From a virus: a stretch of 50,134 bases of DNA. Shown piece after piece: positions 16,768 to 24,841 of the stretch. A program made the translations under genes and the position numbers. The stretch covers positions 1 to 50,134 of the IMG/VR virus record IMGVR_UViG_3300047469_000109; one strand, written 5' to 3'. The notes under the pieces are model-generated. The model did no database searches. It had not been told where the DNA came from and saw only the letters and a list, made by a program, of their open reading frames with translations. The stretch's first letter is position 1; each line of letters starts with the position of its first letter.

Positions 16768-18245
16768 CAGTCACCTGTATTGTCCGGAACGGGTTTGATC
16801 GCCGTCGCCTTCGCGATTTCGGCGGCGTCCGCTGCTGCGGATTCGTTCGCGATGCGGGCGAGTTCAGCGGGAACGTCCTCGACGTCGTATTGCGCGGCGA
16901 GTGATCCGGTTGCGGTTTCCTTCGAGAGCAAGCCGCCTTGCGTGAGCGCGGTCAGCGTGTTCGCCTCGTTCAGCTTGTCGGTCCACGTCGGCGCGTACCA
17001 TTCCGGCCACTTCAGCGTGAACGGCTTGTCGGTCGCGATCTTCGGAATCTTTTGGCCTTCGGAGTCGACGAGCGATGCTTTCTGCGACGCCTTCGCGATC
17101 ATGCGATAGAGTTGCAGCAAGCCCTTCTCGCCGTAGGAGATGCGCAGCTTGTCGGCGAGCCAGATAAGCGCCTGGTTCATCAACTCCATTGCGCGCCCTG
17201 ACTGAGCCGCCGCGATCTTGTCGGCGTCGGCCTTGTTGCCGTGGATCGATTCGAGCGCCACTTGCCGCGCGAGCCGCACGTATTCGAGCAGCGCGTTCGT
17301 GCCGTCGCCGCTCATTTCGAGCAACTTGGCGTCACCATCAGCGGAGACGACGAGCGCATTGCCGCCGCCCTTCACGAGCGAGCCGCCCGCGCCGGTTGCA
17401 GGCTCTTTGATCATCAGCGTCGGATCGCTCGCGTACTTAAGCGCGCGCCCGCCTTGCGAGAGCAGGTAGTCGATTTCGATGTTCGTGTCGATCGCCTTGG
17501 CGAACGTGCATTTACCGTCGATTTCGTCGCCGCCCGGCAGGTTCTTCATCCAGACGACCGGGACAAAGCCGAGCTTGTGCGACACGCTGCGCTTATCGTC
17601 GCGCGTCATCGCTTCCGGGTCGTTGTCTTTCGTGACCGGCATCGGGTCGAACCATGATTCGGCGCTCGCATCCCACTCGCGGCGGAACCAGTGATCCTGC
17701 GCGAGCATGTCGTCGGCGATCGGATAGCCGAGCGCTTTGAGCGCGCGACCCTTCGTTTTGTACAGTTCGACGACCTTTTCGAGCGTGTCGGGCGCGTCAG
17801 CCTGCCAAACCGGAGTAAGGAACTGCGTGTTCATCACCGAGAAGAACAGCCGGTTCTTCAGCACGCGCAGCAGCACCGCGACCGAGCCGACCGAGCCGCG
17901 CGTTGCGGCGTCGATCATTACCTCGTTCAAATAGCTGTCTTTCGCGATGCGTTCGAGCGTTTCGGCCGCGTCCGCGTTCTCGCTCGCGACGGTCGGAAAG
18001 TGTTCTTCGGAGAACAGCAGGCCGACCGAATCATCGACGACTTCGGAGCACAGTGCGAAACGCACCGACGGCCGGCGCGCGCGCAGCGGAATGTATTCGT
18101 CGGCCTCCGATTTCTCGGTGTGGAACGAGTGGGGCAGCACGTCGTATTGACTGCCGTCGAGAACAGCCGTTAAGCAGCCGATTGTATGCGCCCGGTCGGG
18201 AAGGTCTTTATCCTTCGGGTGCTGCTCGCGTAATGTCTGCCACAT
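16767..18245 (-). CDS. Portal protein
   Basis: A 492-residue protein between terminase and capsid genes, the portal slot. It has VRFALCSEVVDDSVGLLFSE, VWMKNLPGGDEIDGKC, a long helical region with ARQVALESIHGNKADADKIA and GRAMELMNQALIWLADKLR (stem/wing helices), and WPEWYAPTWTDKLNEANTLT near the end. It forms the dodecameric ring for DNA entry. ATG 18245 overlaps the small upstream gene's stop (TAATG). Confidence 0.82.
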   Translation of the reverse strand: MWQTLREQHPKDKDLPDRAHTIGCLTAVLDGSQYDVLPHSFHTEKSEADEYIPLRARRPSVRFALCSEVVDDSVGLLFSEEHFPTVASENADAAETLERIAKDSYLNEVMIDAATRGSVGSVAVLLRVLKNRLFFSVMNTQFLTPVWQADAPDTLEKVVELYKTKGRALKALGYPIADDMLAQDHWFRREWDASAESWFDPMPVTKDNDPEAMTRDDKRSVSHKLGFVPVVWMKNLPGGDEIDGKCTFAKAIDTNIEIDYLLSQGGRALKYASDPTLMIKEPATGAGGSLVKGGGNALVVSADGDAKLLEMSGDGTNALLEYVRLARQVALESIHGNKADADKIAAAQSGRAMELMNQALIWLADKLRISYGEKGLLQLYRMIAKASQKASLVDSEGQKIPKIATDKPFTLKWPEWYAPTWTDKLNEANTLTALTQGGLLSKETATGSLAAQYDVEDVPAELARIANESAAADAAEIAKATAIKPVPDNTGD

Positions 18246-18427
18246 TAGTGAATCCTGTATTTTTCGAGGTGCGTCGAGCCGATCAGCCCGCCGTCGGGCT
18301 TGCGAGTGAGAACCGCGGAAACCGTGTCGACGTCCGTTTCTTCGAACATGGCTTCGATGTTTGCCTGCGCATCCTTCGGGTCGATGTCATGCAACGCATG
18401 CAGCGTCGAATAGGGTTTGATTTTCAT
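18245..18427 (-). CDS. Small late protein before the portal
   Basis: A 60-residue protein (MKIKPYSTLHALHDIDPKDA...). It starts inside the end of the second methyltransferase (41-nt overlap) and stops on the portal start. Its tail reads VLTRKPDGGLIGSTHLEKY. Translational coupling to the portal is the best evidence that it is real. Function unknown. Confidence 0.6.
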   Translation of the reverse strand: MKIKPYSTLHALHDIDPKDAQANIEAMFEETDVDTVSAVLTRKPDGGLIGSTHLEKYRIH

Positions 18428-19142
18428 GTGCCGCCTCGATGCGCTTGCGCGCGATGTCGAAATAGCCGGGGTCGCGCTCGATGCCGACGAAGCGCCGGCC
18501 GGTGTTGGCGCATGCGACGCCGGTTGTGCCGGAACCCATGCACGAATCGAGCACCGTGTCGCCTTCGTTCGTGTAGGTCTTGACGAGGTATTCCATCAGC
18601 GCGACGGGCTTTTGCGTGGGGTGAACCGTCTTTCCCTCGCGGCCGAACTCCAAAACTTGACGCGGGTAGTTGGTGAATCGCTGCGTGTATTCGCCGTCTT
18701 TCAGCCCCATGTCGCTATAGATGGTTGTCTCTTTGTCGCGCCTGCGAACTTTCTGCTCGTTGATTTCTACGACGCCCTGCGGGTTATAGGTCGGCAGAGA
18801 CTTATAGAAAACGCAAACATCCTCGACGTTTCGAAGCGGCATCTTGTTCGCGTTCATAAATCCGGTCGTGTACGGCTTAACCCATGTCCACGCATAGCGG
18901 AACGTCTTAATGCGCGAGGCGATAAGCGTCGTCGTGAAAGGCTGCGCCGCAGTTAAGACGATTGCGCCGCTCTCTTTAATCACGCGCTCGTATTGCGCCC
19001 ACAATTCATCCAGCGGGATCAGCGAATCCCATTTGCAAGCGGTGGTTGCGTAGGGCAAATCGCACAGAATCAAATCGACCGACGCCGGGGCGAGTTCGGC
19101 CATCACGTCGAGGCAATCGCCTTGGCGCAAGTCGTGTTGCAT
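18387..19142 (-). CDS. DNA methyltransferase (beta-class, copy 2)
   Basis: A 251-residue paralogue of the gene at 16003-16767, with LCDLPYATT (motif IV), HPTQKPVALMEYLVKTY and DSCMGSGTTGVA (motif I). The N-terminus MQHDLRQGDCLDVM aligns with that of copy 1, so ATG 19142, 8 nt behind the terminase stop, is preferred over an upstream in-frame start. The central variable region (MGLKDGEYTQRFTNY) differs from copy 1, which suggests a different recognition site. The 3' 175 bases are about nine-tenths identical between the two copies. Confidence 0.88.
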   Translation of the reverse strand: MQHDLRQGDCLDVMAELAPASVDLILCDLPYATTACKWDSLIPLDELWAQYERVIKESGAIVLTAAQPFTTTLIASRIKTFRYAWTWVKPYTTGFMNANKMPLRNVEDVCVFYKSLPTYNPQGVVEINEQKVRRRDKETTIYSDMGLKDGEYTQRFTNYPRQVLEFGREGKTVHPTQKPVALMEYLVKTYTNEGDTVLDSCMGSGTTGVACANTGRRFVGIERDPGYFDIARKRIEAAHENQTLFDAACVA

Positions 19143-19150
19143 GGGTTCTC

Positions 19151-20464
19151 TTATCGGTGAAGGTGATCGGATTGCGTGCGTTGCGCGGGAATCCAGCGGT
19201 GTTTCGTCCACAGGTAATAGCCGACCGAATCGGGCATGTGATCCGCGCCGGATTTCTTATCCGGTTGCCCTGTGTTCGGGTCGTAAATCAACTGCTCGAA
19301 GCACTGGATGACGTTCTCGCACGACGGGTCGACGAAATAGCGCCGCACTCGGTCGCCGTTGAGCAGCCATCCGTTGACGTAGTTGATGCGGTCGCGGATC
19401 GTCGGGTGCGCGTTCATGTGAATGACGCGAAAACCCTTCTCGCGGAGAATGCTCACGTCCGTCTTGCCCTGCGCGCTCGTCTTCTGCTGCGTGCCGGCCG
19501 GGTCGGGATAGATCGTGATGTGCGACAGGTCTTTCTTCGTCGGGTCGAACGACTCGCGCCCGTATCGCTCGATGATTCGATCGGCGAGATCGTGCGTGTT
19601 GCTCGACATCACCGCGAATTCGCCGACGCACCAGATTTCGCCGTTCGGCTGCTCCTGATGAACGCTCGCGCTCATCGGGTTCACGTTGAAGTCCATGCCG
19701 ATGTGCAGCGGCAGCGCCGGGTTATACGGGCAGGGCTTAACGCTCTCTTTGCGGTCGAAGCACAGATACACCGTGCCTTGCGTCAGGTTGACGAAATGAC
19801 CGTTAAGATAGGCGTCGATCAGTTGCGGCGGATACGAGGCGCGCAGTGTGTCGACGTAATCGGCCGGCAGAAACGGGTTTGATGCCGTCGGCGCCTGGAT
19901 CATCACGTAACCGCGCTTTTCCGCATCCTCTCGCTTCTTCGCCCACATCTCATAGGCGAATTTGAAGCCTTCCGGCGTCGTGTACGCATTGACGCGATTG
20001 AACGGATTTTCGATTCCATCCGGCTTTTGCCGGTTACGAGCGATGATCTTTTGCCACGCAAGCCGCGCCTTATCGGTCGGCAGGGTGTCGATTTCGTCGA
20101 CGTGTGCTCGGTAGCTCTGATAGCCGACGATGCGCGCCGGGTTCTCGAGCGTGCGCAGCACGAAGTCGCCGCAACGCCCGGAACTGACGTAAATGATGTT
20201 TTCTTGCTTGTTGTAGCGGTAGCGCAGCCCAAGTTCGGACAGCTTTTCCTCCATTCGCGGCGCCAGGATCAGGCGCACGAGGTCGAATGTCGGTTCGTAC
20301 ATGGCGATCATCGAGTCGCCGGATTGCAGCGCGTCGCGAATGGCGCAATTCGCCATCGTTTCGGTTTTGCCGACGCCGTAACCGCCGCAGAAGAGATTGA
20401 ACTTTGACTCGAGACTGAAGAACTCAGCCTGCGGCTCCGTCATTGTGAAGCGTATTGAGCGCAT
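19151..20464 (-). CDS. terL: Terminase large subunit
   Basis: A 437-residue packaging ATPase/nuclease. Walker A is GGYGVGKTET near residue 27. The Walker B area is RAHVDEIDTL near residue 120. The RNase-H-like nuclease begins LHIGMDFNVNPMSA near residue 235, with a second acidic site ITIYPDPAGTQQ and a late GADHMPDSVGYYLW. It cuts and pumps DNA into the prohead with the small subunit. The gene starts inside the end of the GIY-YIG gene (41-nt overlap); ATG 20443 is an alternative start. Confidence 0.93.
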   Translation of the reverse strand: MRSIRFTMTEPQAEFFSLESKFNLFCGGYGVGKTETMANCAIRDALQSGDSMIAMYEPTFDLVRLILAPRMEEKLSELGLRYRYNKQENIIYVSSGRCGDFVLRTLENPARIVGYQSYRAHVDEIDTLPTDKARLAWQKIIARNRQKPDGIENPFNRVNAYTTPEGFKFAYEMWAKKREDAEKRGYVMIQAPTASNPFLPADYVDTLRASYPPQLIDAYLNGHFVNLTQGTVYLCFDRKESVKPCPYNPALPLHIGMDFNVNPMSASVHQEQPNGEIWCVGEFAVMSSNTHDLADRIIERYGRESFDPTKKDLSHITIYPDPAGTQQKTSAQGKTDVSILREKGFRVIHMNAHPTIRDRINYVNGWLLNGDRVRRYFVDPSCENVIQCFEQLIYDPNTGQPDKKSGADHMPDSVGYYLWTKHRWIPAQRTQSDHLHR

Positions 20465-21191
20465 GGGATTCCTTCATCCATCCCGGAAAGCCCGGCGATT
20501 TGAGGCGATAGCGGATCAGCGACGCCTCCATCTCGAGCACGCGCGCAGCTTCGGCGATGCTGTCGTATCGCACGCCATCAATAAAAATAGGGTGAGACTT
20601 GACGCGGCGCGCAGATTCAGCGCCGAGCCGCGACGCCGCTTTGATTTGCGCGTTGCCTTCTGCGGATAGGGCATATGCGCGTCGTGATTCTGAGAGCTTT
20701 GCGCTGGCCGCTCGAGCGCGCTCGATCATCAGCGCGTGATGCGCCTTGCCTTCGTCAGACCTCATTCGCTCGAGTTGCCGCGCGCTGTTTGCGGCGATCC
20801 AGTCGGGGCGATTACGCGATTTGGCGAGGCTCTTTCTTCCCGCCGCGCTGATTGTTCGCGTGAACGCGCTTTCGCCGCCACTCGAGAGGTTGTAGCCGCG
20901 CCCCGCTGATGCGTGCGATTGTTCCTGCTCGATCAGAAGCGCCTCGAGGTAGCCAAGGTCCGCGCCGTCGATCGGAGATGCGATCCACTCCATAGCGAAG
21001 GCATCGCGCCCGTATTTGCGAATCGCGCTCGAGATTGCAGCCGTTGCGCCGCGCTCCGCAGCCTGGACGTGCCCCGCCCACCGCTCGCAAAGCCTGATTT
21101 CTCGAGTCAGGCCGATGTAGATTTTCCCGTTGACCGTGTTCGTGATGCGATAGATGACGCCTCGAGCGTCGAGTTTCTTCGATCCGCGCAT
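20424..21191 (-). CDS. GIY-YIG homing endonuclease between terminase genes
   Basis: A 255-residue protein. The N-terminal GVIYRITNTVNGKIYIGLT has the GIY and YIG elements; R near residue 34 and E in YLEALLIEQE fit catalytic roles. The middle is helical, with Ser/Arg-rich NUMOD3-like repeats (TISAAGRKSLAKS). The C-terminal DGVRYDSIAEAARVLEMEAS resembles a NUMOD1-type DNA-binding helix. It separates terS from terL, which are usually adjacent, so it is probably a mobile intruder that cuts terminase-coding DNA of competing phages. Confidence 0.85.
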   Translation of the reverse strand: MRGSKKLDARGVIYRITNTVNGKIYIGLTREIRLCERWAGHVQAAERGATAAISSAIRKYGRDAFAMEWIASPIDGADLGYLEALLIEQEQSHASAGRGYNLSSGGESAFTRTISAAGRKSLAKSRNRPDWIAANSARQLERMRSDEGKAHHALMIERARAASAKLSESRRAYALSAEGNAQIKAASRLGAESARRVKSHPIFIDGVRYDSIAEAARVLEMEASLIRYRLKSPGFPGWMKESHALNTLHNDGAAG

Positions 21192-21221
21192 GTCCGCTCA
21201 GGTTATTGTTCTGATGCTCAA

Positions 21222-21761
21222 TTATACCTTCGGGAGAGTTTTCGGAGATACGATTTCGATCTCGATCTTCGTCACCGGCTCGTCGCCGCCGCCGCTTTCC
21301 CGCTCGAGCTTGATCAGTTCCGCGCGCGTCTTTTCAAGCGATTCGAGGCGCCGCAGCAGCCGTTCGATGTGCGCGCCGTAGTCGACGCGCTCATGCACGC
21401 GTTCCGGGCCGGCGCTGAACTCTGTTTCCTGCTTGTCGATGAACTTGACGATTTCAAGCCCGTTCGGGTCGAGCTTCCACGCTTCATTCTCAGCCGCGAG
21501 CGCGCGATTGATGCGCACCCGGCAAAGCGTGATTTCTTCGGTCAGCGTGCCGATGCGCGATTCGAGGTCGGGCAGGGCGTCGCGCTCTTCGTCGGTGAAG
21601 TGCTTGCCGTAGATGCCGTGCTTCGTCGCGTGCTGGTTACCCTTTGGCGCTCCCTCCGACAGCCCGCCGTGCTTTCGGCAGACCGTTTTACCCGGAACCG
21701 CCTTAGCCTGGCACTGAGCGCCGGTTGAGCGCGCGAACGCTTTGCATTGCACGCGCGTCAT
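21222..21761 (-). CDS. terS: Terminase small subunit
   Basis: A 179-residue protein starting MTRVQCKAFARSTGAQCQAK, with Cys/His positions C-x(10)-C...CRKHGG followed by GAPKGNQHATKHGIYGKHF. This is the N-terminal signature of many small terminases that recognise pac/cos sites. The C-terminal half is a helical oligomerisation region with an acidic/Gly linker. CAGGAGAT precedes ATG 21761. It is the first gene of the leftward late operon. Confidence 0.82.
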   Translation of the reverse strand: MTRVQCKAFARSTGAQCQAKAVPGKTVCRKHGGLSEGAPKGNQHATKHGIYGKHFTDEERDALPDLESRIGTLTEEITLCRVRINRALAAENEAWKLDPNGLEIVKFIDKQETEFSAGPERVHERVDYGAHIERLLRRLESLEKTRAELIKLERESGGGDEPVTKIEIEIVSPKTLPKV

Positions 21762-21773
21762 TGAAATCTCCTG

Positions 21774-21801
21774 TTGACATACGCTCTCTTTAGGGTAGTA
21801 T
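21774..21801 (+). promoter_or_regulatory. Rightward promoter at the late/early boundary
   Basis: TTGACA and TAGTAT, 16 bases apart, 35 bases before ATG 21836. It overlaps the 5' side of the terminase gene, so rightward and leftward transcription diverge here. Confidence 0.7.
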
Positions 21802-21835
21802 TTGATGCCAGCACAACCGGAAAGAGAGAGCACGA

Positions 21836-22003
21836 ATGGATAATGAATCGAAGCCGGCCGCAATCGAACGCCCGACGCGCACCGTGTTTGTGAACCTGTT
21901 CCCCGATGGCGTCGCGTACTGGTTCGACACCGAAGCCGAAGCCCGCGCGGGTTTGAACGCTCGCGCGCTGAAAATTGCCGTGCCGGTTACTTTTGAGGTG
22001 TGA
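21836..22003 (+). CDS. Small hypothetical protein
   Basis: A 55-residue protein (MDNESKPAAIERPTRTVFVN...) with TVFVNLFPDGVAYWFDTEAEA, a beta-hairpin-like pattern. AAAGAGAG precedes the ATG and a good promoter lies upstream. It is the first gene of a three-gene rightward run. Function unknown. Confidence 0.7.
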   Translation: MDNESKPAAIERPTRTVFVNLFPDGVAYWFDTEAEARAGLNARALKIAVPVTFEV

Positions 22004-22005
22004 CG

Positions 22006-22452
22006 ATGACTGACGAACAGATCAAAGCTGCGCTGACAGCATGGTTCGCCTGCGAGATGCCGGACGGATCGAAGGTTGATCAGAATAATTTCGTGGAGAG
22101 AATGCGCCGCGCGCTTCTCGCCGCATCCGCGCCCAATCCGAGCGACAAGCAAGAGGCGGTCGGTGACTGGCTTTGGCGTGAACTGATGGATTACTGCAAA
22201 GAGCGTGGCGTTGCGCCCGCGAACAACAATCGCCTGTTCGATCTCGTCAAACGGGCTAGCGCACAGTTCAACGCCGCCCCTCTCGCCCAGTCCGCAGAGC
22301 AAGACAGGATTGATGCGGAGCGCATGAAGAAAATTATCTTGGGGCACATCAATGAGTGGGCCATTGAGAACAAAGTGTTTCTCATCGGCGAATCATGGGA
22401 AAAACTCTGGAGCGCGATAAGCGCCGCCATCGCCAAGGGAGCGAGCAAATGA
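22006..22452 (+). CDS. Hypothetical phage protein
   Basis: A 148-residue mostly helical protein (MTDEQIKAALTAWFACEMPDG...). Its modular look (helical start, 'ASAPNPSDKQEA' linker, 'WRELMDYCKERGVAPANNNRLF' segment) is common for accessory phage proteins. The next gene starts inside its stop (ATGA). No function recognised. Confidence 0.75.
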   Translation: MTDEQIKAALTAWFACEMPDGSKVDQNNFVERMRRALLAASAPNPSDKQEAVGDWLWRELMDYCKERGVAPANNNRLFDLVKRASAQFNAAPLAQSAEQDRIDAERMKKIILGHINEWAIENKVFLIGESWEKLWSAISAAIAKGASK

Positions 22453-22823
22453 CTTTCGATGAATGGCTTGACCAAGGGCATCGCTGCGGCTGCAACGAAA
22501 ACATGCGGAAAGCTTGGAACGCCGCCCTCGAATCCCGCGTATTGGCGGAGCGGAAGCAAGAGCCGGTTATGTGGGTCATCTTGGATAAAGATGGCGATTT
22601 GGTCGGTCAATCGATGACCCCGATGAAGGGATTGGATTGGCAGCCATTATTCACCCACCCCACGCCGGATGATGCAAGCGCCACGTATCGAGAAGTTGGC
22701 GTATGGGATACGGACGGTCGCAAGTTCCGCACGTATGACGCTGAAAACTTGAACGGCAAGGCGATGTATGTCCGCGACGCCGCTATGCAATCCGATAAGG
22801 ATGCGAAAGGCGCGCAGAGCTAA
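22449..22823 (+). CDS. Hypothetical phage protein
   Basis: A 124-residue protein with MTFDEWLDQGHRCGCNENMRKAWNAA at its start, MWVILDKDGDLV in the middle and LFTHPTPDDAS before a variable tail. These short modules recur in temperate-phage accessory genes. It is coupled to the previous gene and converges with the leftward gene behind it (4-nt overlap). Confidence 0.75.
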   Translation: MTFDEWLDQGHRCGCNENMRKAWNAALESRVLAERKQEPVMWVILDKDGDLVGQSMTPMKGLDWQPLFTHPTPDDASATYREVGVWDTDGRKFRTYDAENLNGKAMYVRDAAMQSDKDAKGAQS

Positions 22824-23077
22824 ACCAGCCGATCGGCAACGAGGCGCGCATACCCTTGTATGTCGTGCCAGTTGTCGTGATAGTCCGGGTCGCCGTTCAA
22901 TATCCGCGCGATCTTGTCGCCGATGACCTCTAGCGCCTGCTTCTGATCCGGTTGCAGGCGCACCCATCCTGGCGCCTGCCACATCACATCTTTCAGCCCT
23001 TGCGCGATCACCGCGTGATCTGCGAACACGCCATATCGAGCGCCGCGCTCGGCGAGTGTGTGCGCGATGTCGGTCAT
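22820..23077 (-). CDS. DUF6378-like phage protein
   Basis: An 85-residue protein. RYGVFADHAVIAQGLKDVM and KIARILNGDPDYHDNWHDIQGYA match the pattern of the DUF6378 family as I recall it (conserved D-H...DNWHDI, possibly nucleotide- or metal-binding). It lies leftward, immediately beside the first promoter/operator block, with a GGGAGAA Shine-Dalgarno. Confidence 0.8.
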   Translation of the reverse strand: MTDIAHTLAERGARYGVFADHAVIAQGLKDVMWQAPGWVRLQPDQKQALEVIGDKIARILNGDPDYHDNWHDIQGYARLVADRLV

Positions 23078-23098
23078 CCGGGTTTCTCCCTAGCAAAT

Positions 23099-23124
23099 AA
23101 CAGCGAAAATAGTTGTTGACTGTT
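23099..23124 (+). repeat. Operator-like 26-bp block, copy 1
   Basis: Begins AACAGCGAAAATAG and ends TTGACTGTT, with AACAG/CTGTT as its outer dyad. It is identical to copy 2 at 24754 and differs at two positions from copy 3 at 26561. It contains the -35 hexamer of the rightward promoter. Confidence 0.8.
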
Positions 23125-23145
23125 CGAATCTCTCGACGGTATGAT
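23116..23145 (+). promoter_or_regulatory. Rightward promoter overlapping the operator block
   Basis: TTGACT and TATGAT with an 18-base spacer, 45 bases before ATG 23191. Confidence 0.7.
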
Positions 23146-23190
23146 TCATCCCATGCGCTGAACGACGCGCACCAACCGGAGAGAAGAAAA

Positions 23191-23316
23191 ATGTTCCAAG
23201 CTCAAAACAAGATTTTCGGCGGCATCATCGCAACGGGCTCGAAGGAGTACGTGCTGGCAGTCGCGAAGAAGCTCGGCATCAAGCGCAGCGAGTTCAAGGT
23301 GACGAAGATCGCCTAA
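23191..23316 (+). CDS. Small basic protein
   Basis: A 41-residue protein, MFQAQNKIFGGIIATGSKEY onward, ending FKVTKIA. GGAGAGAAG precedes ATG 23191, and this start follows the promoter at the expected distance. Too short to classify; it may be a small DNA- or protein-binding factor. Confidence 0.6.
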   Translation: MFQAQNKIFGGIIATGSKEYVLAVAKKLGIKRSEFKVTKIA

Positions 23317-23341
23317 CCCCACAACAAGCGCGAGGCAGACC

Positions 23342-23515
23342 ATGAACCAATACGAACTGAACACGATCGAGCAAGCCGCCGCGATGATCGAGCGCCTTAA
23401 CGCTTTCATCCTCGCGAACGGCCTGACGATGGAAAACGCAGCGCTGACCGGAGAGGCCGAAGCCCATGCCAAGACGCTCAGCATCATCGCCAAAGTGCAC
23501 CGCGAGATGGCCTGA
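23342..23515 (+). CDS. Small helical protein
   Basis: A 57-residue helical protein (MNQYELNTIEQAAAMIERL...), 25 nt behind the previous gene. It is amphipathic along its length, as expected for a coiled-coil dimer. Function unknown. Confidence 0.55.
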   Translation: MNQYELNTIEQAAAMIERLNAFILANGLTMENAALTGEAEAHAKTLSIIAKVHREMA

Positions 23516-23549
23516 TGCGCTACCTGAACAACCCGGAGCCGCCGATAAT

Positions 23550-23636
23550 ATGAGCCGACTCGCGTACTATCGACACCTGAGAGCGCAGGGCTTCGCGGCC
23601 CTTGACGCGTATCGATACATCAAGCATTGGCGCTAG
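23550..23636 (+). CDS. Very small protein
   Basis: 28 residues, MSRLAYYRHLRAQGFAALDA then YRYIKHWR. Peptides with this 'YYRHLRAQGF..LDAYRYIKHW' design occur in other Burkholderia phages (recollection). It follows a 12-codon frame at 23515-23553 that overlaps its start and could act as a leader. Confidence 0.4.
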   Translation: MSRLAYYRHLRAQGFAALDAYRYIKHWR

Positions 23637-23647
23637 AATGACGCATC

Positions 23648-23668
23648 GCCCGCACAGCTCGGGCTTTT
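23648..23668 (+). terminator. Short rightward terminator
   Basis: GCCCG/CGGGC stem, seven-base loop, then TTTT. Only five GC pairs, so it may be partial. Confidence 0.5.
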
Positions 23669-23681
23669 CCACGTCGACGCC

Positions 23682-23969
23682 ATGAAAAAGACCATCGCCG
23701 CAGTGCTCGCAGTCGCCTCGCTCAGCGCTCACGCCTACACCATCGGCCCGCCCGACGAGAAATGTCCTGATGGCGTCATTTGGTCCGATGGCATGCGCAC
23801 ATGTCGCGACCTCAAGGAAGAGAAGCAACGCGCGGCAATCTCAGCCGGCAATGAGCGCTACGCCTCAAAGCGCATCCAGAGCATTCCTGGAATCTGCGTC
23901 GGCGACGATTGCAACCGCATCTACAAGATTCAGCACTGGGACGCGCGAACCGGGCAAATGCTGAACTAG
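23682..23969 (+). CDS. Small exported protein
   Basis: A 95-residue protein with a signal peptide (MKKTIAAVLAVASLSAHA, cleavage after AHA). The mature part has four cysteines (KCPDG, RTCRDL, GICVGDDC) that could form two disulphides in the periplasm. It converges with the leftward four-gene run (4-nt overlap). It is a possible lysogenic-conversion protein; the role is unproven. Confidence 0.7.
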   Translation: MKKTIAAVLAVASLSAHAYTIGPPDEKCPDGVIWSDGMRTCRDLKEEKQRAAISAGNERYASKRIQSIPGICVGDDCNRIYKIQHWDARTGQMLN

Positions 23970-24133
23970 AGCTGCGCCATCGTCACCGGATCGCAGCACA
24001 CAGCATCCCGCTCTTTCCAGTGATCGCACCAGAAGCAACGAACCAACTCGCGCGCGTCTCGGGGCTGATTCGCGGGCGCGCGCGGGTAGGTAGTGACTCG
24101 GTAGCGAATCGCGTCACGCAGCGCGTCATTCAT
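23966..24133 (-). CDS. Small cysteine-containing protein
   Basis: A 55-residue protein (MNDALRDAIRYRVTTY...) with CFWCDHWKERDAVCC, a possible metal-binding knuckle. Its ATG overlaps the previous stop. It is the last gene of a four-gene leftward operon of overlapping small genes. Confidence 0.6.
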   Translation of the reverse strand: MNDALRDAIRYRVTTYPRAPANQPRDARELVRCFWCDHWKERDAVCCDPVTMAQL

Positions 24134-24333
24134 CCTCGAATCCCCGCCTGCTGAAGTGCGCTCCATGCGTTGTCGATCGCCGCCTGTGCATACTCGCTGC
24201 GAATCGCGATCGGCTCAATCTCCGGCTCGATCGCCTCCTGATACTTCCGCACCTCATCCCTCAGCGCCTTTACCTCGCGCATCACGTCTTCGAGCGTTAC
24301 AGCCTCGCGTAGCAGAATGTCGTCGTCACTCAT
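24130..24333 (-). CDS. Small acidic coiled-coil protein
   Basis: A 67-residue protein, MSDDDILLREAVTLEDVMRE onward, with a heptad-like VKALRDEVRKYQEAIE. It starts on the stop of the membrane-like gene before it (ATGA). Function unknown. Confidence 0.65.
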   Translation of the reverse strand: MSDDDILLREAVTLEDVMREVKALRDEVRKYQEAIEPEIEPIAIRSEYAQAAIDNAWSALQQAGIRG

Positions 24334-24506
24334 GCGCGCGCCTTCCGCCGACGAACAACCCACCGCACAGCCTGGCGAGCCACGATCCAGCCGATTAGCC
24401 CACCCTGAAACGCACACACCCACGTCGGGCCGGTATGCAGCGAATCGGACAGCGCATAAACGTTGATGCCGAGAAAGCACCAATCCAACGCATCAGAGAA
24501 ATCCAT
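24330..24506 (-). CDS. Small membrane-associated protein
   Basis: A 58-residue protein (MDFSDALDWCFLGINVYALS...), with a hydrophobic middle (TWVCAFQGGLIGWIVARQAV) and a very basic end (RRRKARA), as expected of an inner-membrane protein with its C-terminus in the cytoplasm. It is coupled on both sides (TAATG and ATGA). Confidence 0.6.
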   Translation of the reverse strand: MDFSDALDWCFLGINVYALSDSLHTGPTWVCAFQGGLIGWIVARQAVRWVVRRRKARA

Positions 24507-24742
24507 TATCCAAACCTCGCAACACGCATAAACAGAATGTGCGCGTAGTCGCGCATGTGGCTGAGCTGCCGGTCGAGCAGGAAACGATCGGTGTCGGGCA
24601 GCGCGCGGTATGCGTCGCTCTTCAGGAACGCGCAGAGCTTGCCGATCCGCGTTTCGATTTCGGCTTTCTCGTCGATGACGCGCTGCTTCCAGTCATGGCG
24701 CACAGGCTCGACCAGGAGCATCATTCCGGCTTCGTCCATCAT
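24506..24742 (-). CDS. crAss001_48-related small phage protein
   Basis: A 78-residue protein with WKQRVIDEKAEIETRIGKL and the 'LPDTDRFLLDRQLSHMRDYAHIL' segment, the general pattern of the crAss001_48-related family (helix, L..FL..., L..Q...M..Y...L). It is the first gene of the leftward run. CGGAGA precedes the ATG, and the second operator block lies immediately upstream. Confidence 0.7.
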   Translation of the reverse strand: MMDEAGMMLLVEPVRHDWKQRVIDEKAEIETRIGKLCAFLKSDAYRALPDTDRFLLDRQLSHMRDYAHILFMRVARFG

Positions 24743-24753
24743 ATTTTTCTCCG

Positions 24754-24799
24754 AACAGCGAAAATAGTTGTTGACTGTTAAATCTCTGGTGGGTAGTAT
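24754..24799 (+). promoter_or_regulatory. Operator-like block copy 2 with rightward promoter
   Basis: The 26-bp block (24754-24779) is identical to copy 1. TTGACT (24771) and TAGTAT (24794) are 17 bases apart. Confidence 0.75.
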
Positions 24800-24841
24800 T
24801 CACACATCGCAGCAAACAACACAACCCGAACGGAGAGCAAA

